Assembly (NCBI RefSeq): GCF_023283485.1
Contig: NZ_JAKILU010000001.1
Span: forward strand, 1 to 64,000
Length of the DNA: 64,000 nt
Source of the DNA: Shewanella glacialipiscicola
GTDB taxonomy: Bacteria > Pseudomonadota > Gammaproteobacteria > Enterobacterales > Shewanellaceae
Reading direction: 5' to 3'
In this document: piece by piece, positions 17,896 to 26,893 of the stretch
Numbering within the stretch: the first letter of the stretch is position 1
Layout: every line of letters begins with the position of its first letter
Notes under the pieces: generated by a model
The model's input: the letters and a program-made list of their open reading frames with translations, nothing else
Database searches by the model: none
Told to the model about the DNA's origin: nothing
Program-made: the position numbers and the translations under genes

Positions 17896-18936
17896 TTACA
17901 GTACGCCACGGCGCATTTGATCCCGTTCAATCGATTCAAACAGAGCGGTAAAGTTACCTTCACCAAAACCTAAGTTATTCTTGCGTTGGATTATTTCGAT
18001 AAAAATCGGTCCAAACAGGTTTTTAGTAAAGATCTGCAGTAAATAGCCGGATTCATCGCCATCGACCAATATTTGGTGGTGTTTGATGCGCTCACGGTCT
18101 TCGGTCACATGGGGTAACTTCTCGAAAATGGTGTCGTAGTATTCGGGGATGATGTCTAAGCATTGGATTGAGCTGCCTTCCATCGCATCCAGAGACTTAA
18201 TAATGTCGCGGCTTCTGAAGGCTAAATGCTGCACACCTGGGCCATTGTATTCTTTCAGGTATTCATCAATTTGGTTTTTATCGCTGCCTTTACCTTCGTT
18301 AATCGGGATACAGAAACTGCCATCTGGCGAGCGCAGGGCGTAGGACACCAACGCAGTTTGTGCGCCGCTGATGTCAAAGTAGCGTACCTCAGTAAAACCA
18401 AAAATGTTTTTATAGAAGTCTGCCCAATGCTCCATTGTGCCTTTATAGACGTTGTTGGTTAAGTGGTCGACTTCGATAAAGCCTTTCTCTTGAGTAATGA
18501 CTTGTTCATCTAAATCTTCAAAATCAGTAGCATAGATATTGTTATCGGCACCAAAGATGTCGATAAAATAAATTAAGCTATCACCAATGCCGTAAATGGC
18601 AGGGTAAGGTAAATCTTTATTAGCATCATCAGCTGGCTTTGCACCACGCTCAACGGCAACGCGATAGGCAAAGCCCGCATCTTCTACACGCCAGCCCATA
18701 GAGCAAATTGCTGGTCCGTGGCCTTTAGCGAACTGAGCTGAAAACCCTTTGCGTTCAGTGTTAAGTAGAAAGTTAATATCATTCTGCTTGTAATATAGAA
18801 TGTCTTTATTCTTGGCCTTTTTCAGCAGTGAAAAACCAAAATCGATAAAGACTTTGTGCATAAAATCAGTATCAGGGCTGGCGAATTCAGTGAATTCGAT
18901 ACCTAATAAGCCCAGTGGATTTAGTTCGCTTGCCAT
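17896..18936 (-). CDS. hpd: 4-hydroxyphenylpyruvate dioxygenase
   Basis: A 346-residue iron enzyme that converts 4-hydroxyphenylpyruvate to homogentisate in tyrosine catabolism. Two glyoxalase-like halves are visible. The 2-His-1-carboxylate ligands are His158 (DHLTNNV), His237 (VQHLAFRS) and Glu314 (FIEIIQR). The C-terminal helix motif GFGEGNF-ALFESIE is the usual active-site lid. Length fits bacterial enzymes. GAGGA lies 7 bases before the ATG. It follows hmgA by 75 bases on the same strand, and both are probably cotranscribed from the promoter upstream of hmgA. The divergent LysR gene may regulate both. Confidence 0.97.
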   Translation of the reverse strand: MASELNPLGLLGIEFTEFASPDTDFMHKVFIDFGFSLLKKAKNKDILYYKQNDINFLLNTERKGFSAQFAKGHGPAICSMGWRVEDAGFAYRVAVERGAKPADDANKDLPYPAIYGIGDSLIYFIDIFGADNNIYATDFEDLDEQVITQEKGFIEVDHLTNNVYKGTMEHWADFYKNIFGFTEVRYFDISGAQTALVSYALRSPDGSFCIPINEGKGSDKNQIDEYLKEYNGPGVQHLAFRSRDIIKSLDAMEGSSIQCLDIIPEYYDTIFEKLPHVTEDRERIKHHQILVDGDESGYLLQIFTKNLFGPIFIEIIQRKNNLGFGEGNFTALFESIERDQMRRGVL

Positions 18937-19011
18937 GATGTTTTCCTCATTATTTTAGTTCAACCGTCGTCACTCTAATGGCCCCTGAATTGGAGCGCTG
19001 GTGGCTTTGGG

Positions 19012-20172
19012 CTAGTCTTCTAGCCAAGAACGGTTGTAGTCTTTGCTCATGCAATTTTGTACGTGTTCGGTTAGTTTCAGCGGGGCGAAGGTGTCCACCA
19101 TCACTGCATATTCATAGGTCTCTTTTTTGCCGATAGAGGCTTCAGTACGACCCGGTTGTGGCCCGTGGGCGACCCCTTTTTGATGAAGAGTCATGTAACC
19201 TGCCTCAATGCCTGTGCGGCTCATAAAGTCGCCATCGACGTAATATAAAACTTCATCACTATCAATATTGTTGTGGTAATAAGGGGCCGGAATCGATTTC
19301 GGATGGAAATCGTAAGGGCGCGGTACAAAGTTGCAAATCACAAAGTTATGGGCGGTAAAGACTAAGTGATCTGACGGTGGTAAATGAATCTTGCCCACCT
19401 TTGGCGCGTATTCGGTGATATTAAATGCCCAAGGGTAAACGCAACCATCCCAACCCACTAAATCAAAGGGGTGCCATTCGAGCGTGGTGAGTTGGTACTT
19501 ATCGCCAAACTTGCACACTAAGGGAAAAGCGCCACGCTCAACCACGGCATCTTGCAGCGTCGGCACGCGTAAATCGCGTTCGCAATAGGGCGCTGATTCT
19601 AATAACTGGCCATACTCGTTACGAAAATGCTTAGGCACTTCCACCATCGAAAATGACTCAATGACAAATAAACGCACGTTACTGTAATCATTAAACTTAA
19701 GCTGATAAGTAGTACCGCGTGGGATCACTAAATAGTCCCACTTTTGTACCTTTATCGTGCCGTACTCACTGTAGAGTGTGCCTTCGCCTTCGTGGACAAA
19801 CACCACTTCATCGGCATAGGCATTACGGTAAAACTCATCGGTATTGGTGGTAACCTTAGCGGTATAAAGTGCTAAGTCATTGTTATAAAAAATCTTGTTG
19901 CGTGCGCTGAAAAAATTACCCTCACGGTCGGCATCGCGGGAATCAAGTTTATAGTTTTGGACCAGTGAGTCTTCCCAATTTGCACCGTGGCTTAGATTGT
20001 AAAGCGCGACGTCCAACGTTTTGGTTGGCATGTTGTGGTGATATTTATTGGAATAAATATTAGAAAAGCCATGGGTTGAGAACAACTCCTCGCGGTAAAG
20101 CTCGCCGTTTTCCTTTTCAAATGCGATATGGCGCTTATGGGGGATTTGGCCTTGTTTCACATAAAATGGCAT
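19012..20172 (-). CDS. hmgA: homogentisate 1,2-dioxygenase
   Basis: A 386-residue ring-cleaving iron dioxygenase that turns homogentisate into maleylacetoacetate. It has the cupin-like features of the family: QDYLVIPRGT-like text (WDYLVIPRGTTYQL), HEGEGTLYSEYG, the PLVCKFGDKY block and the C-terminal YYHNNIDSDEVLYYVDG and HPKSIPAPYYH motifs, which include the iron-binding His and Glu. It is shorter than the 430-residue form of pseudomonads and represents the shorter bacterial branch. AAGGA lies 9 bases before the ATG. First gene of the probable hmgA-hpd unit. Confidence 0.95.
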   Translation of the reverse strand: MPFYVKQGQIPHKRHIAFEKENGELYREELFSTHGFSNIYSNKYHHNMPTKTLDVALYNLSHGANWEDSLVQNYKLDSRDADREGNFFSARNKIFYNNDLALYTAKVTTNTDEFYRNAYADEVVFVHEGEGTLYSEYGTIKVQKWDYLVIPRGTTYQLKFNDYSNVRLFVIESFSMVEVPKHFRNEYGQLLESAPYCERDLRVPTLQDAVVERGAFPLVCKFGDKYQLTTLEWHPFDLVGWDGCVYPWAFNITEYAPKVGKIHLPPSDHLVFTAHNFVICNFVPRPYDFHPKSIPAPYYHNNIDSDEVLYYVDGDFMSRTGIEAGYMTLHQKGVAHGPQPGRTEASIGKKETYEYAVMVDTFAPLKLTEHVQNCMSKDYNRSWLED

Positions 20173-20300
20173 GGAAGCATCCTTGGTTTACAGTGCGGCA
20201 GTATCGTTTGCTGCCTTGCTTTTCGTTATGGTTATGTGATCTTGTTATCAATTTAGTGGTTTAGATGAACAAAAAAAAGAATAATTAATGCGCTGTCTCA

Positions 20301-20315
20301 ATCTAAAAAATAGAT
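20301..20315. promoter_or_regulatory. candidate LysR-type binding site
   Basis: ATCTA-AAAAA-TAGAT is a 15-base interrupted dyad of the T-N11-A kind bound by LysR regulators. It lies midway between the divergent hmgA and LysR genes. Assignment rests on form and position only. Confidence 0.5.
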
Positions 20316-20379
20316 GGTATTCTAATCTTTACGGATTTGAATGTTAGCGTGACATTTTCATTAGCGCCAAGGAGTGACC

Positions 20380-21294
20380 ATGCGTATTGATATTGACGCT
20401 TTTAATGTGCTGCAAGTGCTAGTGGAGGAGGGCAGTTTTGCTAAGGCGGCAGAGCGGTTACACAAGGCGCAATCAGCCGTGAGCTATCAAGTTAAAAAGT
20501 TGGAAGAGCACTTAGGGGTGCAGCTTTTTAGCCGTGAGCAATATCGTGCGGAGTTAACGCCAGAGGGGCGCGTCATTTTGGCAGAAGGACGAAGGTTGTT
20601 GCAACACCTTGCAAACATTGAACATCTTGCTAGCCGTTTTAGTGAAGGTTGGGAGCCAAAGCTTGAATTAGTCATCGATGGCGCCTTACCGATGGAACCT
20701 ATTATGAGTGCACTAAAGCGTATGGCAGAGCATCAGATCCCCACTAAAATCCAGCTCAATATGGAGTTTTTAGGCGGCGTGCAACACAGATTTGAGCGTG
20801 ACAACGCTGACTTGATGTTAGTAAAAGATTATCGCACTGGCCCTTATTATCATCCGCAGTCTTTGCCTGCCATCACCAGCGTGCTGGTGGCCAGTGCTTC
20901 GCATCCTTTATCTTTTATTCGAACAATTAGCTTGTCTGAGCTGCAACAACATGTGGAATTAACCATAGAAGATTCATCACCTAATAAAAGTTATCGCGAT
21001 GAGATGCAATTTGGCGGAGATAAAGTGTTTTATCTGTCTGGTTTTATCATGAAAAAGAATGCCTTATTAAAAGGCTTAGGTTTTGGCTGGTTACCGGACT
21101 TTTTAGTGCAAGAAGAGTTGGCCAAGGGCGAGTTAGTTGAAATCGACTTTGTTGGTGGCAGCCGTTTTACGTTTATTCCACAACTTGTTTCGACATTAGA
21201 GCGTCCGTTAGGTCGCGCAGGACAGCTATTTACGGCGTTAATTTTAGAAGAATTCGCGAAAACGGAGCAGTTTGATGGTGTTGGCTTGGGCTAA
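20380..21294 (+). CDS. LysR-type transcriptional regulator
   Basis: A 304-residue regulator. The ATG at 20380 follows AAGGAG by 5 bases, better than the GTG two codons earlier. The winged helix-turn-helix lies at residues 1-65 (NVLQVLVEEGSFAKAAERLH, then QSAVSYQVKKLEEHLG and LFSRE). The effector domain follows from about residue 90. The gene is divergent from hmgA-hpd with a 207-base gap, so it is the obvious candidate regulator of tyrosine catabolism. The effector is not evident. Confidence 0.92.
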   Translation: MRIDIDAFNVLQVLVEEGSFAKAAERLHKAQSAVSYQVKKLEEHLGVQLFSREQYRAELTPEGRVILAEGRRLLQHLANIEHLASRFSEGWEPKLELVIDGALPMEPIMSALKRMAEHQIPTKIQLNMEFLGGVQHRFERDNADLMLVKDYRTGPYYHPQSLPAITSVLVASASHPLSFIRTISLSELQQHVELTIEDSSPNKSYRDEMQFGGDKVFYLSGFIMKKNALLKGLGFGWLPDFLVQEELAKGELVEIDFVGGSRFTFIPQLVSTLERPLGRAGQLFTALILEEFAKTEQFDGVGLG

Positions 21295-21384
21295 AACGCT
21301 GCAGTTTGCCATATTGTTGAATGACTCTTTTTAGACCGCCGCCTTTTAGACGGATGGCCTCCATTTTTACATAATAATGAGCTG

Positions 21385-22644
21385 TTAATCGTTTTTAAGA
21401 GATAGCTGAATACGTCTTTCGACTATTTTAGCCATCAGATACATGACTAAATAACCTGTACCTAAGGCTAAAATAACGGCGACGACATTCTCTGTGTGAA
21501 GACGATAAAGATAAAAAGTGCCAACCAGCACTGCGATGCCAGTAAGGCGGATCAGTAGGCTTTGGGTAAAATAGCCGTGGGCTTTGATATAGGCCAACTG
21601 GTAACCATTGAGCATCATAAAAATAAAAAACATGGAGAAATGCAGTAATACTGGGGCCGCTTTAAGATACTGCTCTGGGAACAACCAAGCAACGAGAGTA
21701 TTGCTGCCAAACAACATTAATATAAAAAATAAGCTACTGACCAATAAAGAGATTTTAATGAGCCATGACTTAATTTGTTGGACCTCAATAAAACGTTTTT
21801 CTCGCACGCATACTGCGACTTCGGGCAGTACAAAACGATAAATGGGAAAGACAAAGAGCAAGGTGAGGTAAGTGATCATTGGCCGTACCACGACTTGGAA
21901 ATCCCCTAGTTCATCTATGCTGAAATAGGCAATAGTCAATAATACCGTGATGTAAATCATCAAGATACTGGCTCCGGCTTCCATAGATGCCGTTAGACTT
22001 TTTTTCATAAAACTGCGTAAATCGGTATCAAAATGCACAGCTCCTAAGGGCGGTGTTGCGATATCCTTACGCTTTTTCAAATACATATATAGGGCAATGA
22101 TGAGCGATGATAGCGTCACACTGTAAAAAAGTGACGCGATTGCTGTTTGCTTTAAAGCATAAAAACAGATCAAAAAGCTGACGACTTGCGCAACGGGCTC
22201 TAACCAAGTGACTTTGTTGGATACGGCATAGAGCCGGTACATTGCAATTTGATTGGTAAAGTAAACCTTAAATCCCATACTTAATACTATGCCAACTAAT
22301 TGAAAATATTCAATATTAAGTTGCAGCGTATGTTTGATGTAAGGTAGAACTAAACCCCAGGTTAGCAATACCATAGCGATAAGGCTGTAGCGGAAAATAT
22401 TGGTGATATCCATATCTTGCTTGGTTTGTGAGTAGGTCACTACCATAGAGGAGCGAAATCCGGTCATGAGGATTAACGACAGCGAGATGATATCGATAAC
22501 CGTGTGAAATAGCGCCAGATCAGCTTTGGCAACCCATTGGGCCAACCACAGTTTAAATAGAAAACCCACAGAAATACTGACCAGCGATGCCCAGAACCCC
22601 GCAATAACTGCTTGCTTGACCCGTTGAAGTGAGGTGTTTTCCAT
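21385..22644 (-). CDS. polysaccharide-flippase-like membrane protein (MOP superfamily)
   Basis: A 419-residue protein with about 12 hydrophobic segments, similar in pattern to Wzx/MurJ-type lipid-linked sugar flippases of the MOP superfamily. It begins with VKQAVIAGFWASLVSISVGFLFKLWLAQW-type first helices, and has a long basic loop near residue 190 (KKRKD). I chose the ATG at 22644 over the TTG two codons earlier. No glycosyltransferase or sugar gene lies beside it, so the substrate is unknown. It converges with the LysR gene, with a 90-base gap. Confidence 0.7.
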   Translation of the reverse strand: MENTSLQRVKQAVIAGFWASLVSISVGFLFKLWLAQWVAKADLALFHTVIDIISLSLILMTGFRSSMVVTYSQTKQDMDITNIFRYSLIAMVLLTWGLVLPYIKHTLQLNIEYFQLVGIVLSMGFKVYFTNQIAMYRLYAVSNKVTWLEPVAQVVSFLICFYALKQTAIASLFYSVTLSSLIIALYMYLKKRKDIATPPLGAVHFDTDLRSFMKKSLTASMEAGASILMIYITVLLTIAYFSIDELGDFQVVVRPMITYLTLLFVFPIYRFVLPEVAVCVREKRFIEVQQIKSWLIKISLLVSSLFFILMLFGSNTLVAWLFPEQYLKAAPVLLHFSMFFIFMMLNGYQLAYIKAHGYFTQSLLIRLTGIAVLVGTFYLYRLHTENVVAVILALGTGYLVMYLMAKIVERRIQLSLKND

Positions 22645-23087
22645 TGTCAAAATCCAGCTTTAGTCTGCGGTGATTATAAGGATGCTATTAAGGTATGGCT
22701 TTAGCTCAGATGTTTTGCTGTGTGAGCACTTTTTGATAACAGGTATCTTATTCGATGCAAAGTACAGGGTACTAATGGTTTGAATGTGCTCGGCTTCAGT
22801 ACAGGTTAAAACGCTTAGTACTGTCCAAGAAGCTTAATCTTAGTTAATACGCATATTAACTCGCAGAGTCTAGCATTCTGCGAATGGGTGACCAAGCGGA
22901 AGATAGTAAAGATATGATTAATATCAACATGTTATTTTGTTGTCATTAACACGCGGTGATTTTGGGGAGAAATACACGTAGAAGATGGGTTATGAAAGCA
23001 TCATTTGGGATGATGGCACGCCCGTATAAGAACTGAGCGTGCGAGTGAAAGTACAGTTATTAGCCATTTAACCAACATCTAGTGCGA
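22645..23087. other. 443-bp intergenic region
   Basis: Holds the flippase-like gene's promoter. Apart from a short dyad (GATTAATATC near 22916) I see no gene or repeat in it. Confidence 0.5.
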
Positions 23088-23504
23088 CTATTCGGTAATA
23101 ATATTGACGATGTCGAGAATTTTACGACTGTTGTTATCGAGTTTTATCCATGCGTCTTCAACTTGAATTCTCACAATGCCATCTCTGTTTAAGGGCTCTA
23201 CAATGTGGCCGCGATGATAAATATCATATTCGAGCACATCACCACGATGAAGTCTTTTATACCAGCCGGAAGGGAGAGGCTTACCGTAGTAGACTTTTTT
23301 GTAGTGTTTATGCCCATTGTAGTGTTTATGTTTATGTTTATGCTTATGGTCATCATCATCATCATCATCATCGTCATCATATTCATAGTAGTGTTTATGG
23401 CCACTGTAATGCTTATGCTTATGGTCATCTTTAGCAAAGGCAGTGATAGATGTCATTAAGCTGAGCACGAGTCCTGTGATAACAACAGCAGTTAATTTAT
23501 TCAT
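23088..23504 (-). CDS. secreted His/Asp-rich metal-binding-like protein
   Basis: A 138-residue protein from the ATG at 23504, with TTGGAA upstream. A signal peptide of about 24 residues ends TAFAK. Residues 25-75 are low-complexity: HKHKHYSGHKHYY, a run of ten Asp, then HKHKHKHKHYNGHKHY. The rest is a compact basic domain, LPSGWYKRLHRGDVLEYDIY onward, ending KILDIVNI. That C-terminal part resembles the small RcnB-like periplasmic domain, but I am not sure. The clustered His and Asp suggest Ni, Co, Cu or Zn binding. The Asp run is made of GAT repeats, so its length may vary between strains. Confidence 0.7.
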   Translation of the reverse strand: MNKLTAVVITGLVLSLMTSITAFAKDDHKHKHYSGHKHYYEYDDDDDDDDDDHKHKHKHKHYNGHKHYKKVYYGKPLPSGWYKRLHRGDVLEYDIYHRGHIVEPLNRDGIVRIQVEDAWIKLDNNSRKILDIVNIITE

Positions 23505-23594
23505 ATGTGGTTCCAAATACATTGATTTAATGCGGTGACGATAGTGTATTTAAAATGAACCCTAGCTGAACGTTTCTGAGTAACGGCGCTTAAT

Positions 23595-24056
23595 TCAACG
23601 AGTAAGCATGAGCACTGCTTGCCATTGTTCAGCTGTTACAGGTTGAATACTGAGCCTTGACCCCTTAGACACTAAATACATGTCAGCTAATTGTGGGAGT
23701 GTTTTTATTAAGCTTAAGGGAATAATGTCATTAAATTTCTCTACAAAGCGAATATCAACGCTTACCCATCTTGGTTGAGCGGGATCAGATTTAGGATCGA
23801 AATATTTAGAATTAGGATTAAAGGCAGAGCTATCGGGATATGCATGCGTAACCACTTCGGCAATACCAACAATACCGGGCACTTTGCAGCTTGAATGGTA
23901 AAAAAATGCTTGGTCGCCAATCTGCATCACATCGCGCATAAAATTACGTGCTTGATAGTTACGTATACCGTGCCAAGCCTCCGTTTGGTTCGGGCAGGCG
24001 ATAAGATCATCTATGCTGAATTCGTCTGGTTCCGATTTCATAAGCCAGTAATTCAT
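23595..24056 (-). CDS. EVE domain protein
   Basis: A 153-residue single-domain protein from the ATG at 24056, which follows AAAGGA; an upstream ATG at 24080 lacks a site. It opens NYWLMKSEPDEFSIDDL and contains WHGIRNYQARNFMRDVM-like text with GDQAFFYHSS, which are hallmarks of the EVE (PUA-like) fold. EVE domains can bind modified bases in nucleic acid. In bacterial genomes such single-domain proteins are widespread and usually unlinked to a defence locus. The neighbours do not suggest one here. The function is unproven. Confidence 0.9.
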   Translation of the reverse strand: MNYWLMKSEPDEFSIDDLIACPNQTEAWHGIRNYQARNFMRDVMQIGDQAFFYHSSCKVPGIVGIAEVVTHAYPDSSAFNPNSKYFDPKSDPAQPRWVSVDIRFVEKFNDIIPLSLIKTLPQLADMYLVSKGSRLSIQPVTAEQWQAVLMLTR

Positions 24057-24360
24057 CTTGTATCCTTTTATACACATCATCAGTAAAGCGTTTGAATCGC
24101 GTGAGTTTATCTTAATTTAACGACATACCACAGTTAAGTATGCTCACTCAGTGCACTGTGGCTTATGTGAATGCGATTAAGTTGCGGTTCAGATAACAGG
24201 GTTTAACTTGGGTGCATTGATTATGTTAGGCCGCCTTTGTGCCGCTTAACTTATGTAGATCCACTGATGTTTAGCCATCATGCGAAGGCATTTACAAAGG
24301 GTAAGCATCAAGCTGATGTTTTGTTAAAGGTCGATGGTAACCAGAATTCATGAGGTAGTT
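24057..24360. other. 304-bp intergenic region
   Basis: Divergent promoter region between the EVE gene and an unknown gene. A dyad CCACAGT / ACTGTGG spans 24128-24161. Nothing else is seen. Confidence 0.4.
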
Positions 24361-24711
24361 ATGGGAACGTCAACAAGAGTGGCTGATTGCGGTTTATATA
24401 CTAAATATCGCCAGGATTTTACCGCAGGTGACGCTAATATAAGCCATGGTCGCATGCTGGAATTTATTAATGACCTGACAACGCAAGGTTGGCTATTAGT
24501 CAATTTTAATTGGGATTATTGGTATAATAACAGTTACTTGGTGGCCAAACCTGACTATATTCGTGATGCGACGATTGTGCAGTGCCAATTGCTGTTAACC
24601 GCAATGACACGATTAGAGGCATTTAGCCCCGGCGTGCTAGAAAATATGCGTCGCCAAGGGATCTTACTGGCAATTATTGAGCGATTGCAGAGCCTTAATG
24701 TCTTTAAATAG
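24361..24711 (+). CDS. unknown protein (possibly DUF6508-like)
   Basis: A 116-residue protein, start ATG at 24361 with GAGG six bases upstream. No signal peptide or membrane segment. It has a W-rich central motif (GWLLVNFNWDYWYNN) that resembles the fdW-x-x-W pattern of DUF6508 proteins, but I can only suggest this. The C-terminal half is predicted helical. No operon partner: the next gene starts 168 bases downstream. The function is unknown. Confidence 0.6.
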   Translation: MGTSTRVADCGLYTKYRQDFTAGDANISHGRMLEFINDLTTQGWLLVNFNWDYWYNNSYLVAKPDYIRDATIVQCQLLLTAMTRLEAFSPGVLENMRRQGILLAIIERLQSLNVFK

Positions 24712-24879
24712 AGCCTACTGCTGGCGTTGATTACTGATTAATCGCAGATGTTAAGATATTGTATTTCTATGGTTTGTCTTACTCTTTAGTCTAATAATGA
24801 GTTTTTTTACTTGTGACATGCTCCATGCATTGGTTAGTTTAAATCTGCTAATCATAATAATAAATGCACGGAGGCCTTA

Positions 24880-26595
24880 ATGTCAGTTCCTACTCGCAGT
24901 AAAGTTACCAGCCCGCTTAACGTTAGTGAGTTTCATGGCGCTTCATTACCTAAACTTGTAGAAAAAACCATAGGTCAATACCTTGACCACATAGCCGAGA
25001 CTTATCCAGAGCAATTAGCGGTCGTCGTTCATCATCAGCATATTCGCTGGAATTACCGTCAATACCTTGCACAAATTGAATCGCTGGCCACTGGGTTATT
25101 AAAACTGGGTATTAAAGCCGGAGATAGAGTCGGTATTTGGTCACCTAATAATATTGAATGGTGTTTAACTCAATATGCGACAGCTAAAATTGGCGCCATT
25201 ATGGTGTGTATTAATCCTGCTTATCGCCCAGAAGAATTGCAATACGCGCTCAGTAACGTGGGTTGCCGCGCGGTAATTTGTGCCGATAAGTTTAAATCCA
25301 GTAATTATCTTGAGATGCTCTATGAATTAGCGCCTGAGCTAACCTCTTGTTCCGCAAATAAATTACAGGCAAGTGCCTTACCTGAACTGGAGTTTGTGAT
25401 CCGCATGGGTGTAGATAAATCTGTTGGGATGCTTAATTTTAATGATTTGCTCGTCGATGTGAGCGCTGATGATAAGGCGGCACTTGAACGTATCGGTAAA
25501 GAGTTAAGCCCATACGATGCTATTAATATTCAGTTTACCTCTGGCACCACAGGCAGTCCGAAAGGCGCTACCTTATCCCATCATAACATTTTGAATAATG
25601 GCTATTTAGTCGCAGAGGCGATGAAGTTTACCTCTAACGATAAGCTGTGCATTCCTGTGCCCTTGTATCACTGCTTTGGTATGGTGCTGGGGAGTTTAGT
25701 GTGTTTGGCCAAAGGCGCTGCGGCAGTTTTCCCTGGTGAATCCTTTGATCCGCTGACAACCTTGCAGGTGATTGAGTTAGAGCGTTGTACGGCCCTACAC
25801 GGCGTCCCCACGATGTTTATTGCAGAACTCGAACACCCTGATTTTGCAAAATTTGATTTACGTTCATTACGTACTGGTGTTATGGCTGGAGCAACGTGTC
25901 CTGAAGAAGTCATGCGCCGCGTGCAAAATCTCATGCATATGCAACAAGTGTTGATAGGTTATGGTCAAACTGAATGCAGTCCGCTCAATCATATTACCGA
26001 AATGGATTCACCGGTTGAAAAACGAGTCCTCACCGTTGGCCGTGCTTTGCCTCATACTGAAGTGAAAATTGTCGATGAATTTGGTGAAGTATTACCCATT
26101 GGTCAGCCTGGTGAAGTGTGTAGTCGTGGATATTGCATTATGCAGTGTTATTGGAACGATCCCGTAAAAACAGCAGCAACAATAGACAGTGCTGGTTGGC
26201 TACACTCGGGTGATATTGGGCAAATGGATGAAGAGGGTTACGTACAAATTGTTGGCCGCATTAAAGATATGATTATCCGCGGCGGCGAAAATATTTATCC
26301 CCGTGAGATTGAGGAGAAACTTTACACCCATAAAGATGTGCAAGATGCGGCGGTTTTTGGGATACAAAGCGATAAATACGGTGAAGAAGTGTGTGCTTGG
26401 ATTAAAGTGCGCGCAGGATCGACAATAACGGAAGCAGATATTCGTCATTTCCTCACCGAGAAGTTTGCTTACTTCAAGGTACCGCGCTATATCAAATTCG
26501 TTGAGCAGTATCCTATGACAGTGACGGGTAAAATTCAAAAATTCAAAATGCGTGAGCTAATGTATCAAGAGTTATATCAAGATATTAATGGCTAG
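24880..26595 (+). CDS. acyl-CoA synthetase (AMP-binding family)
   Basis: A 571-residue acid-CoA ligase. The P-loop FTSGTTGSPKG begins at Phe219, the adenine motif YGQTECSP follows near residue 365, and the HSGDIG-D-EG-hinge is near residue 445. The catalytic lysine of the C-terminal domain is Lys551 (TVTGKIQK). It activates a fatty or short branched acid to its CoA ester. Family members of this length and motif set include medium-chain and FadD-like ligases. The substrate is not shown by the sequence. ACGGAGG lies 6-11 bases before the ATG. No other beta-oxidation gene is adjacent. Confidence 0.9.
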   Translation: MSVPTRSKVTSPLNVSEFHGASLPKLVEKTIGQYLDHIAETYPEQLAVVVHHQHIRWNYRQYLAQIESLATGLLKLGIKAGDRVGIWSPNNIEWCLTQYATAKIGAIMVCINPAYRPEELQYALSNVGCRAVICADKFKSSNYLEMLYELAPELTSCSANKLQASALPELEFVIRMGVDKSVGMLNFNDLLVDVSADDKAALERIGKELSPYDAINIQFTSGTTGSPKGATLSHHNILNNGYLVAEAMKFTSNDKLCIPVPLYHCFGMVLGSLVCLAKGAAAVFPGESFDPLTTLQVIELERCTALHGVPTMFIAELEHPDFAKFDLRSLRTGVMAGATCPEEVMRRVQNLMHMQQVLIGYGQTECSPLNHITEMDSPVEKRVLTVGRALPHTEVKIVDEFGEVLPIGQPGEVCSRGYCIMQCYWNDPVKTAATIDSAGWLHSGDIGQMDEEGYVQIVGRIKDMIIRGGENIYPREIEEKLYTHKDVQDAAVFGIQSDKYGEEVCAWIKVRAGSTITEADIRHFLTEKFAYFKVPRYIKFVEQYPMTVTGKIQKFKMRELMYQELYQDING

Positions 26596-26893
26596 AAGAG
26601 TTTCACTCGAGTGACATAGGCTCGCTAATAATCACAGGGTACTGATGTTATAAGCCGCATAATGTAGCTTATATTTTTGCTCAACTGACTCTTTAAAATC
26701 AGGGGTCAACGTAATCATCATTGATAGCTAAATCCTCACGGTTAGTCCTAGGTAATATTATTAGTGATCTTCATGCCCCTTCTTTAACTTCATGGCTATA
26801 CTTATAACGCGAGTAAAAAATCTCAACTCATTAAATCAAAAACAATTATCAATAGTTTATATTGCTAATTTTGAGCTGAAGAAGGAGTTGCGT

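Noticed and set aside
23351-23380. GAT repeat as a phase-variable switch
   Set aside because: Changes of one or more triplets keep the frame, so it can alter length but not switch the gene off.
23150-23459. Plus-strand frames rich in His/Val and Ile opposite the His/Asp protein
   Set aside because: Shadow of the repeated codons of the minus-strand gene.
23595-24056. EVE protein as part of a defence system
   Set aside because: EVE domains can be tied to modified-base restriction, but no restriction, helicase or nuclease gene lies near it.
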